Part shown: in pieces, positions 25,872 through 33,897 of the stretch
Position numbering within the stretch: the stretch's first letter is position 1
Layout of the letters: each line of letters opens with the position of its first letter
Origin: Sipunculus nudus
Taxonomy: Eukaryota; Annelida; Sipuncula; Golfingiida; Sipunculidae
Assembly (NCBI GenBank): GCA_026874595.1
Contig: JAPPUL010000081.1
Span: forward strand, 1,006,501-1,070,500
Reading direction: 5' to 3'
Length of the DNA: 64,000 bases
Notes under the pieces: model-generated
Told to the model about the DNA's origin: nothing
Database searches by the model: none
Seen by the model: only the letters and a program-made list of their open reading frames with translations
Position numbers and translations under genes: made by a program

Positions 25872-26600
25872 AGCCCGACGAATCTCGTTTTGTATGTTTA
25901 TAGCAGCCTGTTTAGGATTTGCAGAATCTCTAATAGGGCGTCCAACGACAATGTAATCAGCTCCATCACGAAAAGCGTCATAAGGAGAGACTATACGTTT
26001 TTGGTCGTCCTTTAGATTCTCATCTAGATGCTCATCCTCTATATTGGCAACTGGCCGAATTCCAGGACAAACAAAAGTAAGACCCTTAAGTTTGTTACTC
26101 TGCTTAAGCCGTTTAAGCTCAAGTCCCGAAGAGACTATCCCGCAACAGCCAAGCTCCAAAGCCTTACAAGCCCTTTTATAAACAAGGTCTTCCACACTGC
26201 ACTCAAAGCCAAGAGAATTTATATCGTGCTCATCTAAACTAGTTAAAACAGTAACAGCTAAAATACTAAGGTTATGGTTTTTGTGTTCTTCAGTTGCTTC
26301 TATAGCGGCTTTAAGGATAGAGTCATTCCCGTGCACACTAACAAAGTGTACGCCTAAATCAATAAGAGCGGCAGTTGTACGTTTAACCGTTTGAGGGATA
26401 TCGAAGAGCTTAAGGTCGACAAAAACCTTTTTCTTTTGCTTAAGAAGCCATTCGATAAAGTTAAAATAGTCCTTTTGCACAAAAAGCTCAAGTCCGACTT
26501 TGTAAAATGACACAACAGAATCTAAAGAATCGACAAGCTCCTTAGCCTGACCAACAGATGGCAAATCAAGAGCGACAATAAGTTTATCCGAATAAGTCAT
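25863..26600 (-). CDS. pyrF: Orotidine 5'-phosphate decarboxylase
   Basis: PyrF makes UMP from OMP, the last step of de novo pyrimidine synthesis. The protein shows LIVALDLPS, FYKVGLELF, FVDLKLFDIPQTVKRTTAAL (the catalytic DxKxxDI set), VSVHGN, FVCPGIRP and GADYIVVGRPI, with the phosphate-binding GR. I chose the ATG at 26600; a TTG at 26612 would add four residues, and neither has a strong ribosome-binding site. The gene overlaps bioD tail-to-tail by 9 bp, so the two transcripts converge. Confidence 0.95.
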   Translation of the reverse strand: MTYSDKLIVALDLPSVGQAKELVDSLDSVVSFYKVGLELFVQKDYFNFIEWLLKQKKKVFVDLKLFDIPQTVKRTTAALIDLGVHFVSVHGNDSILKAAIEATEEHKNHNLSILAVTVLTSLDEHDINSLGFECSVEDLVYKRACKALELGCCGIVSSGLELKRLKQSNKLKGLTFVCPGIRPVANIEDEHLDENLKDDQKRIVSPYDAFRDGADYIVVGRPIRDSANPKQAAINIQNEIRRALE

Positions 26601-26822
26601 AAAAAGGTCCAATATAAATTAAAGCTTATGTAAGTAGACACTAATTGAACAAAAAGCTTAAGAAAAGTTTTAAAAAAAGATAATAAATCTAAATATAAGT
26701 TAGAATGAAGCTATATAGGATTAATAATATTTGCAAAAAGAGAAATGATTGTTTAATTTGTAAAACGGATATTCTAAAATAGAAATAAAAACTAGAAAGG
26801 AAGAAAACTAAAGGAGTAAAAA

Positions 26823-28400
26823 GTGATAAGTATAAAGCTTTCAAAAGATTTAAATAAAGATAAAGAGCAACTAATAGCCTTAAACTATTTGAAGGAAGAG
26901 CTAAAAGAAGGGTTAACCGAGCTAAAAGAAGAACTTTCGGGGCTTGCAAGCAAAGAGCAACTAAATATATTAGAAGGACACATAAAGCGTGGTGTGCTTA
27001 AGGGGAAGGTAAAAGAAACATGTTATTTACCTGGATTTTCGGGAAATGCAGGGATACTATTAATCTGTTGCGGGATGGGAGAAGAGTTTCAGTTATCAAT
27101 GTTAAAGGACCTTGGAGCTTTAATAGTCCAAAATGCAAATAGCTTAGGCTATAGTGAGAGTACAATTATGCTTAGGAAGCTTAAGGATTTGGAGTATGAT
27201 AAGAGCGTATTTCTGACATTAGAAGGAGGCAAGGTAGAAGAGTCAGAAATAGGATATAGTCTACTTGCAGAAGGGATATACAGCGGACAATACATCTTTT
27301 CGATAAAAGGGACTAAAGAGAGTAAGGAGGGTAGTGATAAAGAGGATGATGAGTCAAAGTCGCTTAAAAGCATATGGATAAAAGGAGATAACAAACTAAA
27401 GAAATATATAGAAGTAGGAGAGAAGATAGGAGAGAGTGCAAATATAGCAAGAGATTTAATAAACAAGCCCGGAAACTACTGTACACCAAGCTACCTTGCA
27501 AATGAGGCCAAAAAGCTTGCAAACAAGAATCTAGAAGTACGGGTGCTAGATGAAAAAGAGATAGAGTCACTTGGTATGGGTTCGTTTATGTCGGTAGCCA
27601 AAGGGTCAAAAGAGAGTCCAAGGTTTATAATAATGAAGTATCAACCAGAAGGGAAAGTGGACAAATCGCTTGGAAAAGTAGCATTAGTAGGCAAGGGTAT
27701 AACTTTTGACACAGGGGGTATATCATTAAAGCCCTCAGGAGACATGCATTTAATGAAAGCAGATATGTCAGGAGCGGCAAGCGTTATAGGCGCAATGAAT
27801 GCCATATCTAAGTTAGGAATAAAAAGAGAGGTGGTGGGACTTGTCCCGACCTGTGAAAATATGCCAAGTGCAAAGGCCATAAAACCAGGAGATGTTGCAA
27901 CCGCATTAAATGGTAAGACCATAGAAATATTAAATACAGACGCAGAAGGACGTTTAATACTTGCAGATGCACTATCCTACGCCTCAAAAGAAGAGAAAGC
28001 TAAATATATAATAGACATAGCCACCCTAACCGGAGCCTGTATGGTAGCACTAGGAGAGATTACAACAGGATTAATGACAAATGATTATGCATTTGCAAAA
28101 GATTTTATAAACGCATGCCGAAACTCAGCAGAGAAAGTATGGCCATTACCATTATTCAAGGAGTACCAAGAGCAAATAAAAAGTGATATAGCAGACCTTG
28201 CAAATATAGGAGGACGATATGGAGGTGCTATTACAGCGGCTGCGTTCCTTGAGAATTTTGTTGATAATATACCATGGATACATCTTGATATAGCAGGAAC
28301 AAACTGGGCTGCAAGTAAAAGTCCAAGCTATTTTCCAAAAGGTGCAACAGCTATAATGATAAGTAGTCTCGTGAACTTTCTGCTTAGCAAAAAAACTTAG
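26823..28400 (+). CDS. pepA: Leucyl aminopeptidase, M17 family
   Basis: M17 aminopeptidases remove N-terminal residues from peptides with two metal ions, as hexamers. The 525-residue protein has a variable N-terminal domain and a standard catalytic C-terminal domain: VGKGITFDTGGISLKPS (metal and catalytic Lys), MKADMSGAASVIGAM, VGLVPTCENMPS, and the family signature NTDAEGRLILADAL. WPLPLFKEY and HLDIAGTNWA follow. The start is GTG, chosen because aaggag lies six bases upstream. The middle region holds a charged low-complexity stretch (KGTKESKEGSDKEDDESKS). Whether it acts on leucine specifically is not shown by sequence. Confidence 0.95.
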   Translation: MISIKLSKDLNKDKEQLIALNYLKEELKEGLTELKEELSGLASKEQLNILEGHIKRGVLKGKVKETCYLPGFSGNAGILLICCGMGEEFQLSMLKDLGALIVQNANSLGYSESTIMLRKLKDLEYDKSVFLTLEGGKVEESEIGYSLLAEGIYSGQYIFSIKGTKESKEGSDKEDDESKSLKSIWIKGDNKLKKYIEVGEKIGESANIARDLINKPGNYCTPSYLANEAKKLANKNLEVRVLDEKEIESLGMGSFMSVAKGSKESPRFIIMKYQPEGKVDKSLGKVALVGKGITFDTGGISLKPSGDMHLMKADMSGAASVIGAMNAISKLGIKREVVGLVPTCENMPSAKAIKPGDVATALNGKTIEILNTDAEGRLILADALSYASKEEKAKYIIDIATLTGACMVALGEITTGLMTNDYAFAKDFINACRNSAEKVWPLPLFKEYQEQIKSDIADLANIGGRYGGAITAAAFLENFVDNIPWIHLDIAGTNWAASKSPSYFPKGATAIMISSLVNFLLSKKT

Positions 28401-28412
28401 CTATAAAAAGCA

Positions 28413-28492
28413 ATAGAGAAGAGAATAAATAGAGAAGAGAATAAAAGAAAAGAGAATAAAAGAAAAGAGAATAAATATGCAAAAAGAGAATA
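28413..28492. repeat. 15-16-bp purine-rich tandem repeat
   Basis: About four to five copies of agagaataaa(a/t)agaaa lie between pepA and the outer-membrane gene. Later copies decay. The plus strand is almost purely A and G. Confidence 0.85.
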
Positions 28493-28543
28493 AAAAAGCA
28501 TAAATATATGGATAAGTCATAAAAAAATGTGTGTTTATAAGTT

Positions 28544-29389
28544 ATGGATAATATCAAAATCATATTAGCATCGACAGTTGTTGTATTCTGGGCAACACAT
28601 ACATTTGGCCAATCAGCAGCGCTTAATGAAACCAAAAGTAATAAATCCCCAATACACTCTTTAAGCCAAGTAAACGACCCTAATATAGATCCTCGTGTCT
28701 TAGAAAGACCAAAGAAGAAGACCGGTCCCAAAATTGACCAAAGAGCTTTTGAACTAAAAGATAGGAAGTTAGACTTTTTATATAAGCCGGAAAATGACCC
28801 CTTGGGCAGTTTTAAAATGCAGAAATATAATAAAGCACAGGGCTTTATATCTTTAGGTATAAAAGGATTGTTACAACTATCTGACAACCTCTTCTTAAGC
28901 ACTACTAAAGGTCCTTTTGAACTTAAGGAACAAATACTTGGCGGCGGATTTTTATATCTTCAGTTTAGGTTTGCCCCTATTGTTGCTTTAGAGTTTGATA
29001 TAGGTATGCAAGGTAAGGGACTATATTTATCAAACGGGATGAAGAGCCAAATATGGTATTTATCGATTGTCCCTTACATCAAATTATATCCAGGCAAAGA
29101 GATATTTTTTCTAGGAGTTGGCCCTTCTTTACACATTCCTATGATAGAGAAAATAAATATTCCAAATGTAACACAACCTAAAGCAGCTTCTTTTATTGTT
29201 GGCTTGACTTTAGGATTTGGAATAGAATATACTAATTATCCATTCATCTTCACACTAGAATATAGGTTTGATTTTGGTCTAAACAGTATGCTAAGGATAT
29301 CAGACATAATAATATCTAATCTTGAATCTTACCCTCTGATATTCGCTGACATGCAATTTATGATTGGCTTTGGTTGGTATGTATTTTAG
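28544..29389 (+). CDS. Probable outer-membrane beta-barrel protein, 281 aa
   Basis: I do not recognise a named family. A signal peptide (IILASTVVVFWATHTFGQS, cleavage likely after FG) is followed by a polar, Pro/Lys-rich region to about residue 95. The rest alternates polar and hydrophobic residues with turns, ending in the strand FMIGFGWYVF; a terminal Phe is typical of outer-membrane barrels. Segments such as GGGFLYLQFRFAPIVALEFD and FGIEYTNYPFIFTLEYRFDF look like beta-hairpins. It resembles small OmpX/OmpW-like barrels. It faces the caspase-like gene block tail-to-tail, with a terminator between. Confidence 0.65.
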   Translation: MDNIKIILASTVVVFWATHTFGQSAALNETKSNKSPIHSLSQVNDPNIDPRVLERPKKKTGPKIDQRAFELKDRKLDFLYKPENDPLGSFKMQKYNKAQGFISLGIKGLLQLSDNLFLSTTKGPFELKEQILGGGFLYLQFRFAPIVALEFDIGMQGKGLYLSNGMKSQIWYLSIVPYIKLYPGKEIFFLGVGPSLHIPMIEKINIPNVTQPKAASFIVGLTLGFGIEYTNYPFIFTLEYRFDFGLNSMLRISDIIISNLESYPLIFADMQFMIGFGWYVF

Positions 29390-29473
29390 TTGATATTTTA
29401 AAAGAGGCCTTAAGGATAACCCTCAAGACCTCACGATGTTACAAATGTTTAAAAACAAATGTTAAAAACATTT

Positions 29474-29493
29474 AAGGCTTTAAAAAGAGCCTT
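29474..29493 (-). terminator. Rho-independent terminator after the DUF4384-like gene
   Basis: On the minus strand AAGGCT, an 8-base loop and AGCCTT form a stem followed by aaatgttttt. A second imperfect hairpin (gaggccttaagg with cctcaagacctc) at about 29404-29432 may serve the convergent plus-strand gene. Confidence 0.6.
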
Positions 29494-29497
29494 GCAA

Positions 29498-30205
29498 CTA
29501 ACCTTGGTTCACTACAACAACTTTTTCAGCATAAACTTTCTTAAACCAAACAGTATTAGGATAAACCTGATATTTAACCTTAACTTCTTTCTTTTGGTTT
29601 ACCGAAGCATTGTAACTCTTGCCGCTGTAATCAGTTAAAAGAGTATTCAAAGTTTTTAGACTAACGTTCTTGCCATCAAGCTTTTTAATAGGTTGCTTTG
29701 AAGCAAAGAAGTAGAAGTTCTCAACACCCTTACGATTACCAAAAGTCAACCATTTAGTTTCTTCTAGAGGAAGAGTATAATTCACATACTTTCTGATTGG
29801 ATTTTTAGTGTAGAATTTTTCATATCCTGAAGGAAAGAGTTTTTCTACTTTTTTGTTAGTATCCACTCTATAAGCATAGAAATAAAGAGACTGATTATGT
29901 CCCCTAACATTAATGGTATACTTTTGCCCACCAGAAGCAACCGCCTTTCTATATACGCTTTGTAGCTTATCTTTGTTTTCATCGTATATTAAAAAGTTTA
30001 CTTCAGTTTGGATGTACCCTTTTTTGATCATTCTATCAGCCTGAGATAGACTTACAAGTTGAGGTGTTTTAGCACCACGTTTTGACGCAAAGGTCAGAAT
30101 TTCTTGGTCATCATCAATATCTAAGCTATCAGCCCCTAAAGTACCAACCATAGATACCATAGCAGCAAGCATCAAATACAATGATATTTTTCTTAACTTA
30201 CCCAT
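29498..30205 (-). CDS. Exported DUF4384-like protein
   Basis: The start is placed at the ATG complementary to 30203-30205, because aaggagg lies seven bases upstream. The longer frame to 30238 would put a charged stretch before the signal peptide. The leader is KISLYLMLAAMVSMVGTLGA. The body has the order of blocks seen in DUF4384: SLYFYAYRVDTNKKVEKLFP, a NPIRKYVNYTLP segment, and WLTFGNRKGVENFYFFAS followed by KQPI. This beta-rich domain is often found next to or fused with caspase-like peptidases, as here. The C-terminus reads KVVVVNQG. It is the last gene of the minus-strand block and is followed by a terminator. Family assignment is from pattern only. Confidence 0.6.
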   Translation of the reverse strand: MGKLRKISLYLMLAAMVSMVGTLGADSLDIDDDQEILTFASKRGAKTPQLVSLSQADRMIKKGYIQTEVNFLIYDENKDKLQSVYRKAVASGGQKYTINVRGHNQSLYFYAYRVDTNKKVEKLFPSGYEKFYTKNPIRKYVNYTLPLEETKWLTFGNRKGVENFYFFASKQPIKKLDGKNVSLKTLNTLLTDYSGKSYNASVNQKKEVKVKYQVYPNTVWFKKVYAEKVVVVNQG

Positions 30206-30278
30206 ATTTAACCTCCTTTTATATTTGTCAACAGACAAAGCCCATTGATCATATAGTTAAATATAATACATTATAACA

Positions 30279-32411
30279 CTAAAATATTTTATTTCTAATA
30301 TCTTGTAATTTTATTTGTTCTTTTTGCAAAAATGGTGCTTTTGCAAAAGCTAAAATGTCAACTGCTTGTTTTTGTACTATATAAGCCTCCTCCCAGTTAT
30401 TAATCGCAACATATGAACGCCCAAGACCTATATATGTTTGTGCTACATTTAAATCAACTATCTTTAGTTTTGAAAACATAGCCAACGCCTTATTAAAAAA
30501 CTCTACTGACTTTTTATACTCCTGTTTTTTATAATATAAAACACCCAAATTGTTATAAGTATTCCCAATTCCTTCGTAATCTCCTATCCTTTCTTTGATA
30601 TCTAATGAACTTTGATAGAATTTTAACGCATTGGCATATTGCTCTTTACTTGTATATACGCTCCCTTGGTTATTTATAGCCGTTGCCATATAAAGAGTAT
30701 CCCCTAATTTTTTAAATCCTGCTTCTGCTCTAACAAAATAATCCATAGCTTTATCCAAAGAATTTTGCTTATATGCCAAATAGCCCTTTCTAAGAAGTCC
30801 ATATGGAGACTCATCTTCTGCTTTTAAACTTGCTAAAGCTGCATCTATCTGAGCATTAAACTCCTTTGTCTCAGAGCCCGACATCTTCTTAGCCTTATTT
30901 AATAGCTCTTGGGCTTTATCTATTTGCCCAGCCTCACTATAAAGCATTCCAAGCCCATATAAAGCGTCCACTGAGCTTGAATCATATTTAAGAGCCATCT
31001 TATATAAAAATATTGCCTTTTCACTATCCTTCTCAAGCTCGGCAAGTGATAAGTAACAGGAGGCTAAAAGGCTTTTTGCATCCTTATAATCTCCCCCTCC
31101 TGAAACAAGCTCGGCAAACAAATTTGCCGCAAGACCAAACTGCCTTTGATTACGCAGTTGTAATGCCTTATGATATATTGCCTGAAAGACCAAATCCCTT
31201 TTGTACGACCTTTTAAAAGACTCATTCCTAAATAATATATAATCATTTTCAGAATGCAAAAACTCTACATTCAATAACGGATATATGTTCGGACGGGCAA
31301 TAACAAAGCCTTCTGTTTGTCCATATTCTTCTTCAAAAATCGATATTATGCTATTTATATAAGATGACACAGTTTCATAATCTGCCTCAAGGTAGGAGGG
31401 ATTGAAATATGAAAAATCCGCAAAGAACGAAAGAAATAGTAAAGTAAAAAGTCCATTCCCTTTAGGTTTAAGCTTAAGCTGATTAATAAGTCCATAGGTT
31501 TTTCTTAATATATCACGTAAGACAAAATGGCTCTTATACTTTCCTTCCTTATATTCCTTTTGCACTAAATTACTATAAAATCTAAATATATTATCTCTTG
31601 GAACTGTTGTCTCAACAACCTGTTTTACGTTTGGAGCAAGCTCATCTTGCCCATCATCATAATATGCACTATCCATTATTAGGACCGTGTCATTTGAAAA
31701 GCTATTTAACATGCTATGAAAAAGCTGACTATTTATGCTTTTCATATCCACAAACAATGGCGTGCCATCTAAAACCCCATACCCAGAATAATATATCAAA
31801 ACCATATCCTTCTGTTCAAGTCCCTTTGAAAATTCCGCTAACTCATTCTTAAATCTTTCCGAACTTATATTCTGTGCGACCTTTATTCGACTTTCTGAAA
31901 CTCCAAGCACCTCCTGCAAAAAGACTTTAAATAAGTTAACATCCTCTTGCGGATATCTTAAACTCTCCTTAGGATAATCCTTATTCCCTATTAGAAAAGC
32001 TTTAATCTTTGGTTTTCTATAAAACTCAAATATTTTTAAATAATCATGTTCATACGCTATATATTTAGTCAGAACCTCATACGGTGTTATCCGCTCCTTC
32101 TCAAGCCCACTATAACTATCCTTCTCTATATACTTACCTAAATACTCCTCTTCCTTATCCTTATCATAAGACGGAAGCCCATAACGATTTGCCTTATTTG
32201 CACTATAGGCAAGATTCTCCCCACTTAAATTATACCGGTTTCCTAATATCTTCATCCTCTCCTCCTTTGTCATGCCCTTCCTAAGCCCATATGGTGTTGA
32301 CTCTCTATCTGCACTGCTACCATACCGGGACCACTGTACATCATCACTTACCGTACACGAGCAGACCAACCATACTATACTTAATAATATTAGTATTATT
32401 TTGCTTCGCAC
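30279..32411 (-). CDS. Caspase-like (C14) lipoprotein with TPRs, catalytic dyad lost (pseudo-caspase)
   Basis: The 710-residue protein starts at a GTG 3 bp after the upstream gene's stop, so it is probably translationally coupled. A lipobox (LVCSC, Cys19) suggests a lipoprotein. Residues about 135-330 are a caspase/metacaspase fold: IKAFLIGNKDYPKESLRYPQ, DVNLFKVFLQEVLGV, MVLIYYSGYG and DTVLIMDSAYYD. Active members have H in SGHG and C in DSCYSG; here these are Tyr211 and Ala249. The following GNGLFTLLFLSFF segment matches the active paralogue at 33898-36822. Residues about 410-690 contain roughly seven TPRs (for example GIGNTYNNLGVLYYKKQEYK). The protein should be non-proteolytic, perhaps a scaffold, decoy or regulator. 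Confidence 0.85.
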   Translation of the reverse strand: MRSKIILILLSIVWLVCSCTVSDDVQWSRYGSSADRESTPYGLRKGMTKEERMKILGNRYNLSGENLAYSANKANRYGLPSYDKDKEEEYLGKYIEKDSYSGLEKERITPYEVLTKYIAYEHDYLKIFEFYRKPKIKAFLIGNKDYPKESLRYPQEDVNLFKVFLQEVLGVSESRIKVAQNISSERFKNELAEFSKGLEQKDMVLIYYSGYGVLDGTPLFVDMKSINSQLFHSMLNSFSNDTVLIMDSAYYDDGQDELAPNVKQVVETTVPRDNIFRFYSNLVQKEYKEGKYKSHFVLRDILRKTYGLINQLKLKPKGNGLFTLLFLSFFADFSYFNPSYLEADYETVSSYINSIISIFEEEYGQTEGFVIARPNIYPLLNVEFLHSENDYILFRNESFKRSYKRDLVFQAIYHKALQLRNQRQFGLAANLFAELVSGGGDYKDAKSLLASCYLSLAELEKDSEKAIFLYKMALKYDSSSVDALYGLGMLYSEAGQIDKAQELLNKAKKMSGSETKEFNAQIDAALASLKAEDESPYGLLRKGYLAYKQNSLDKAMDYFVRAEAGFKKLGDTLYMATAINNQGSVYTSKEQYANALKFYQSSLDIKERIGDYEGIGNTYNNLGVLYYKKQEYKKSVEFFNKALAMFSKLKIVDLNVAQTYIGLGRSYVAINNWEEAYIVQKQAVDILAFAKAPFLQKEQIKLQDIRNKIF

Positions 32412-32414
32412 ACT

Positions 32415-32945
32415 CTATCTTATCCTATAGCCTATAAACGGGTATACATTTACTATATTAAATGTTGAAAAATAACTCATCCCAAAACCTAAATACAAGC
32501 CCTCCCAAACATAAAACTCAAGCCCTATCCCAACTCCAAATACTGTATTAAACGAACTTGCAGACCCATCTGCTATGGCTCCTTGATTTGATACTAAACC
32601 AATTCCAACATCAACGTATAGCGAAAGCCAGTCTGGAAACTTATTCCCGGCAAATACAAACCGTGGCCCTATAAATAATGTTGTTAGAGCCACTTTTGTT
32701 GTCGATGCCGTATAATCACCATAGGACACCCCAAGCCTTAGCTGCAACATTGCACTATCTTGGATGCTTACTAAATCTATACCTATCCCCCCACTATAAT
32801 ACGGTAAGGCTGCTTTTGTCTCCCCTTCGGCAGTTATTGGCTTTAAGCCATACCCAGCCCCAAAGTCTATGTTAATTAGGCTATGTCCAAGCTGTGCGTA
32901 TATCACCAACATTAATACTGATAGCAGTAGTCGTTTTTTTCTCAT
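32415..32945 (-). CDS. Small outer-membrane beta-barrel-like protein, 176 aa
   Basis: A signal peptide (LLLSVLMLVIYAQLGHS) is followed by alternating strands typical of a small 8-strand barrel: INIDFGAGYGL, GGIGIDLVS, MLQLRLGVSYGDY, TLFIGPRFVF, LSLYVDVGIGL, TVFGVGIGLEFYVW, LYLGFGMSYF and VYPFIGYRIR. No named family is recognised. The stop codon is 3 bp before the GTG start of the pseudo-caspase. The two are therefore translated together and may act together at the outer membrane. Confidence 0.7.
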   Translation of the reverse strand: MRKKRLLLSVLMLVIYAQLGHSLINIDFGAGYGLKPITAEGETKAALPYYSGGIGIDLVSIQDSAMLQLRLGVSYGDYTASTTKVALTTLFIGPRFVFAGNKFPDWLSLYVDVGIGLVSNQGAIADGSASSFNTVFGVGIGLEFYVWEGLYLGFGMSYFSTFNIVNVYPFIGYRIR

Positions 32946-32998
32946 TTATTCCCAATCCCTATTATGCTCCAGGCCTTATATTTCCAAATCTTCTTTAA

Positions 32999-33066
32999 TC
33001 TTTCTTCTCTTTTAGCTTCTTTCTTCTCTTTTAGCTTCTTTCTTCTCTTTAGCTTCTTTCTTCTCT
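32999..33066. repeat. 19-bp pyrimidine-rich tandem repeat
   Basis: Three and a half copies of ttagcttctttcttctctt lie in the 235-bp gap between the barrel gene and the lipoprotein gene. The minus-strand copy is purine-rich (aagagaagaaag). The remainder of the gap, up to 33180, is AT-rich with ttgtatatattgtatatatt. Confidence 0.85.
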
Positions 33067-33180
33067 ACATTAATCTAGCTTCTCTTCTTTTTTACATATA
33101 TTCAGTTCTATATATCTTTTCATCTTGATATCTTACTTTGTAATAGCTTCCTTGTATATATTGTATATATTCTAAGCTCT

Positions 33181-33783
33181 CTACTTCCTTCTAATTCGAC
33201 CTAGCTCATCCTTATACAACTCCTTATCTGGATATATCCAAAATTCTACCCAGTCAACATAAGTATAGTCTGTATATGTCAGATTGTGAAATGCTGGGTA
33301 CAACAACACCGGAGTTCGCTCGCCTGATGTCGGATTAAAGCTTATTACTGAGCTTATTACTTGCCAATTGGTACTCTTTATCCGGTGAGCTCCAAGCACC
33401 TTCTGCCCTACTTTATCGTAAAAGCCCATCAATGCTCGATAGGGCTTATTCGTCTTAACACGCGCAACCAGCATATAATTAAAATTAGGTAGCGGCGTTA
33501 CGCGACTTTGATAAAATAAATAGCCTCCATCACGTGCATAGCCAAACCCTACAGAACCATCCTTTACAACCACTACTCCTCCTCGGTTGCCCTCTGTTAT
33601 CGTTGTATGATTCCAATCTAATATCTCGTTGTAAAAATCCCACCGCTTTACTAAGTGCCAACCCTCCGATACCAAATCCTTTTGCCGCTCATAATCACTA
33701 CGTGCCGTTCGCTGTCCACATCCTACATCAATTAGCAGCACAAGCACCAGTAGTATTACTCCAACGTTTATTACTCGCATCAT
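33181..33783 (-). CDS. Exported lipoprotein with a jelly-roll-like (carbohydrate-binding type) domain
   Basis: The 200-residue protein begins with a hydrophobic leader and a plausible lipobox (VLLIDVGC). The rest reads like a beta-sandwich carbohydrate-binding module: GGVVVVKDGSVGFGYARDGG, YLFYQSRVTPLPNFNYMLVA and ALMGFYDK. NWQVISSVISF and YVDWVEFWIYP follow. The DWVEFWI strand near the end is usual in such modules, where the domain binds glycans or protein surfaces. No specific family is claimed. It lies 115 bp downstream of the active caspase-like gene on the same strand, inside the exported-protein block. Confidence 0.6.
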   Translation of the reverse strand: MMRVINVGVILLVLVLLIDVGCGQRTARSDYERQKDLVSEGWHLVKRWDFYNEILDWNHTTITEGNRGGVVVVKDGSVGFGYARDGGYLFYQSRVTPLPNFNYMLVARVKTNKPYRALMGFYDKVGQKVLGAHRIKSTNWQVISSVISFNPTSGERTPVLLYPAFHNLTYTDYTYVDWVEFWIYPDKELYKDELGRIRRK

Positions 33784-33897
33784 TTACTATTTATTCCTCC
33801 TTTAATTACTTTAATTATCCTCTATTTAACTCCTATTTATCACCTGGCTTATAAAATCTTATTACACCCTTTTTCCTTTTATCTATTGCCCTTTTTA

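Noticed and set aside
26689-26949. Minus-strand Leu-rich frame at the pepA start
   Set aside because: It overlaps the pepA 5' end and its ribosome-binding site and shows no domain or consistent composition.
28384-28902. Minus-strand frame of 172 codons opposite the outer-membrane gene
   Set aside because: Its C-terminal half is made of a repeated FYSLF/LFFYS pattern that is just the complement of the purine-rich tandem repeat. The opposite strand encodes a protein with signal peptide and barrel pattern.
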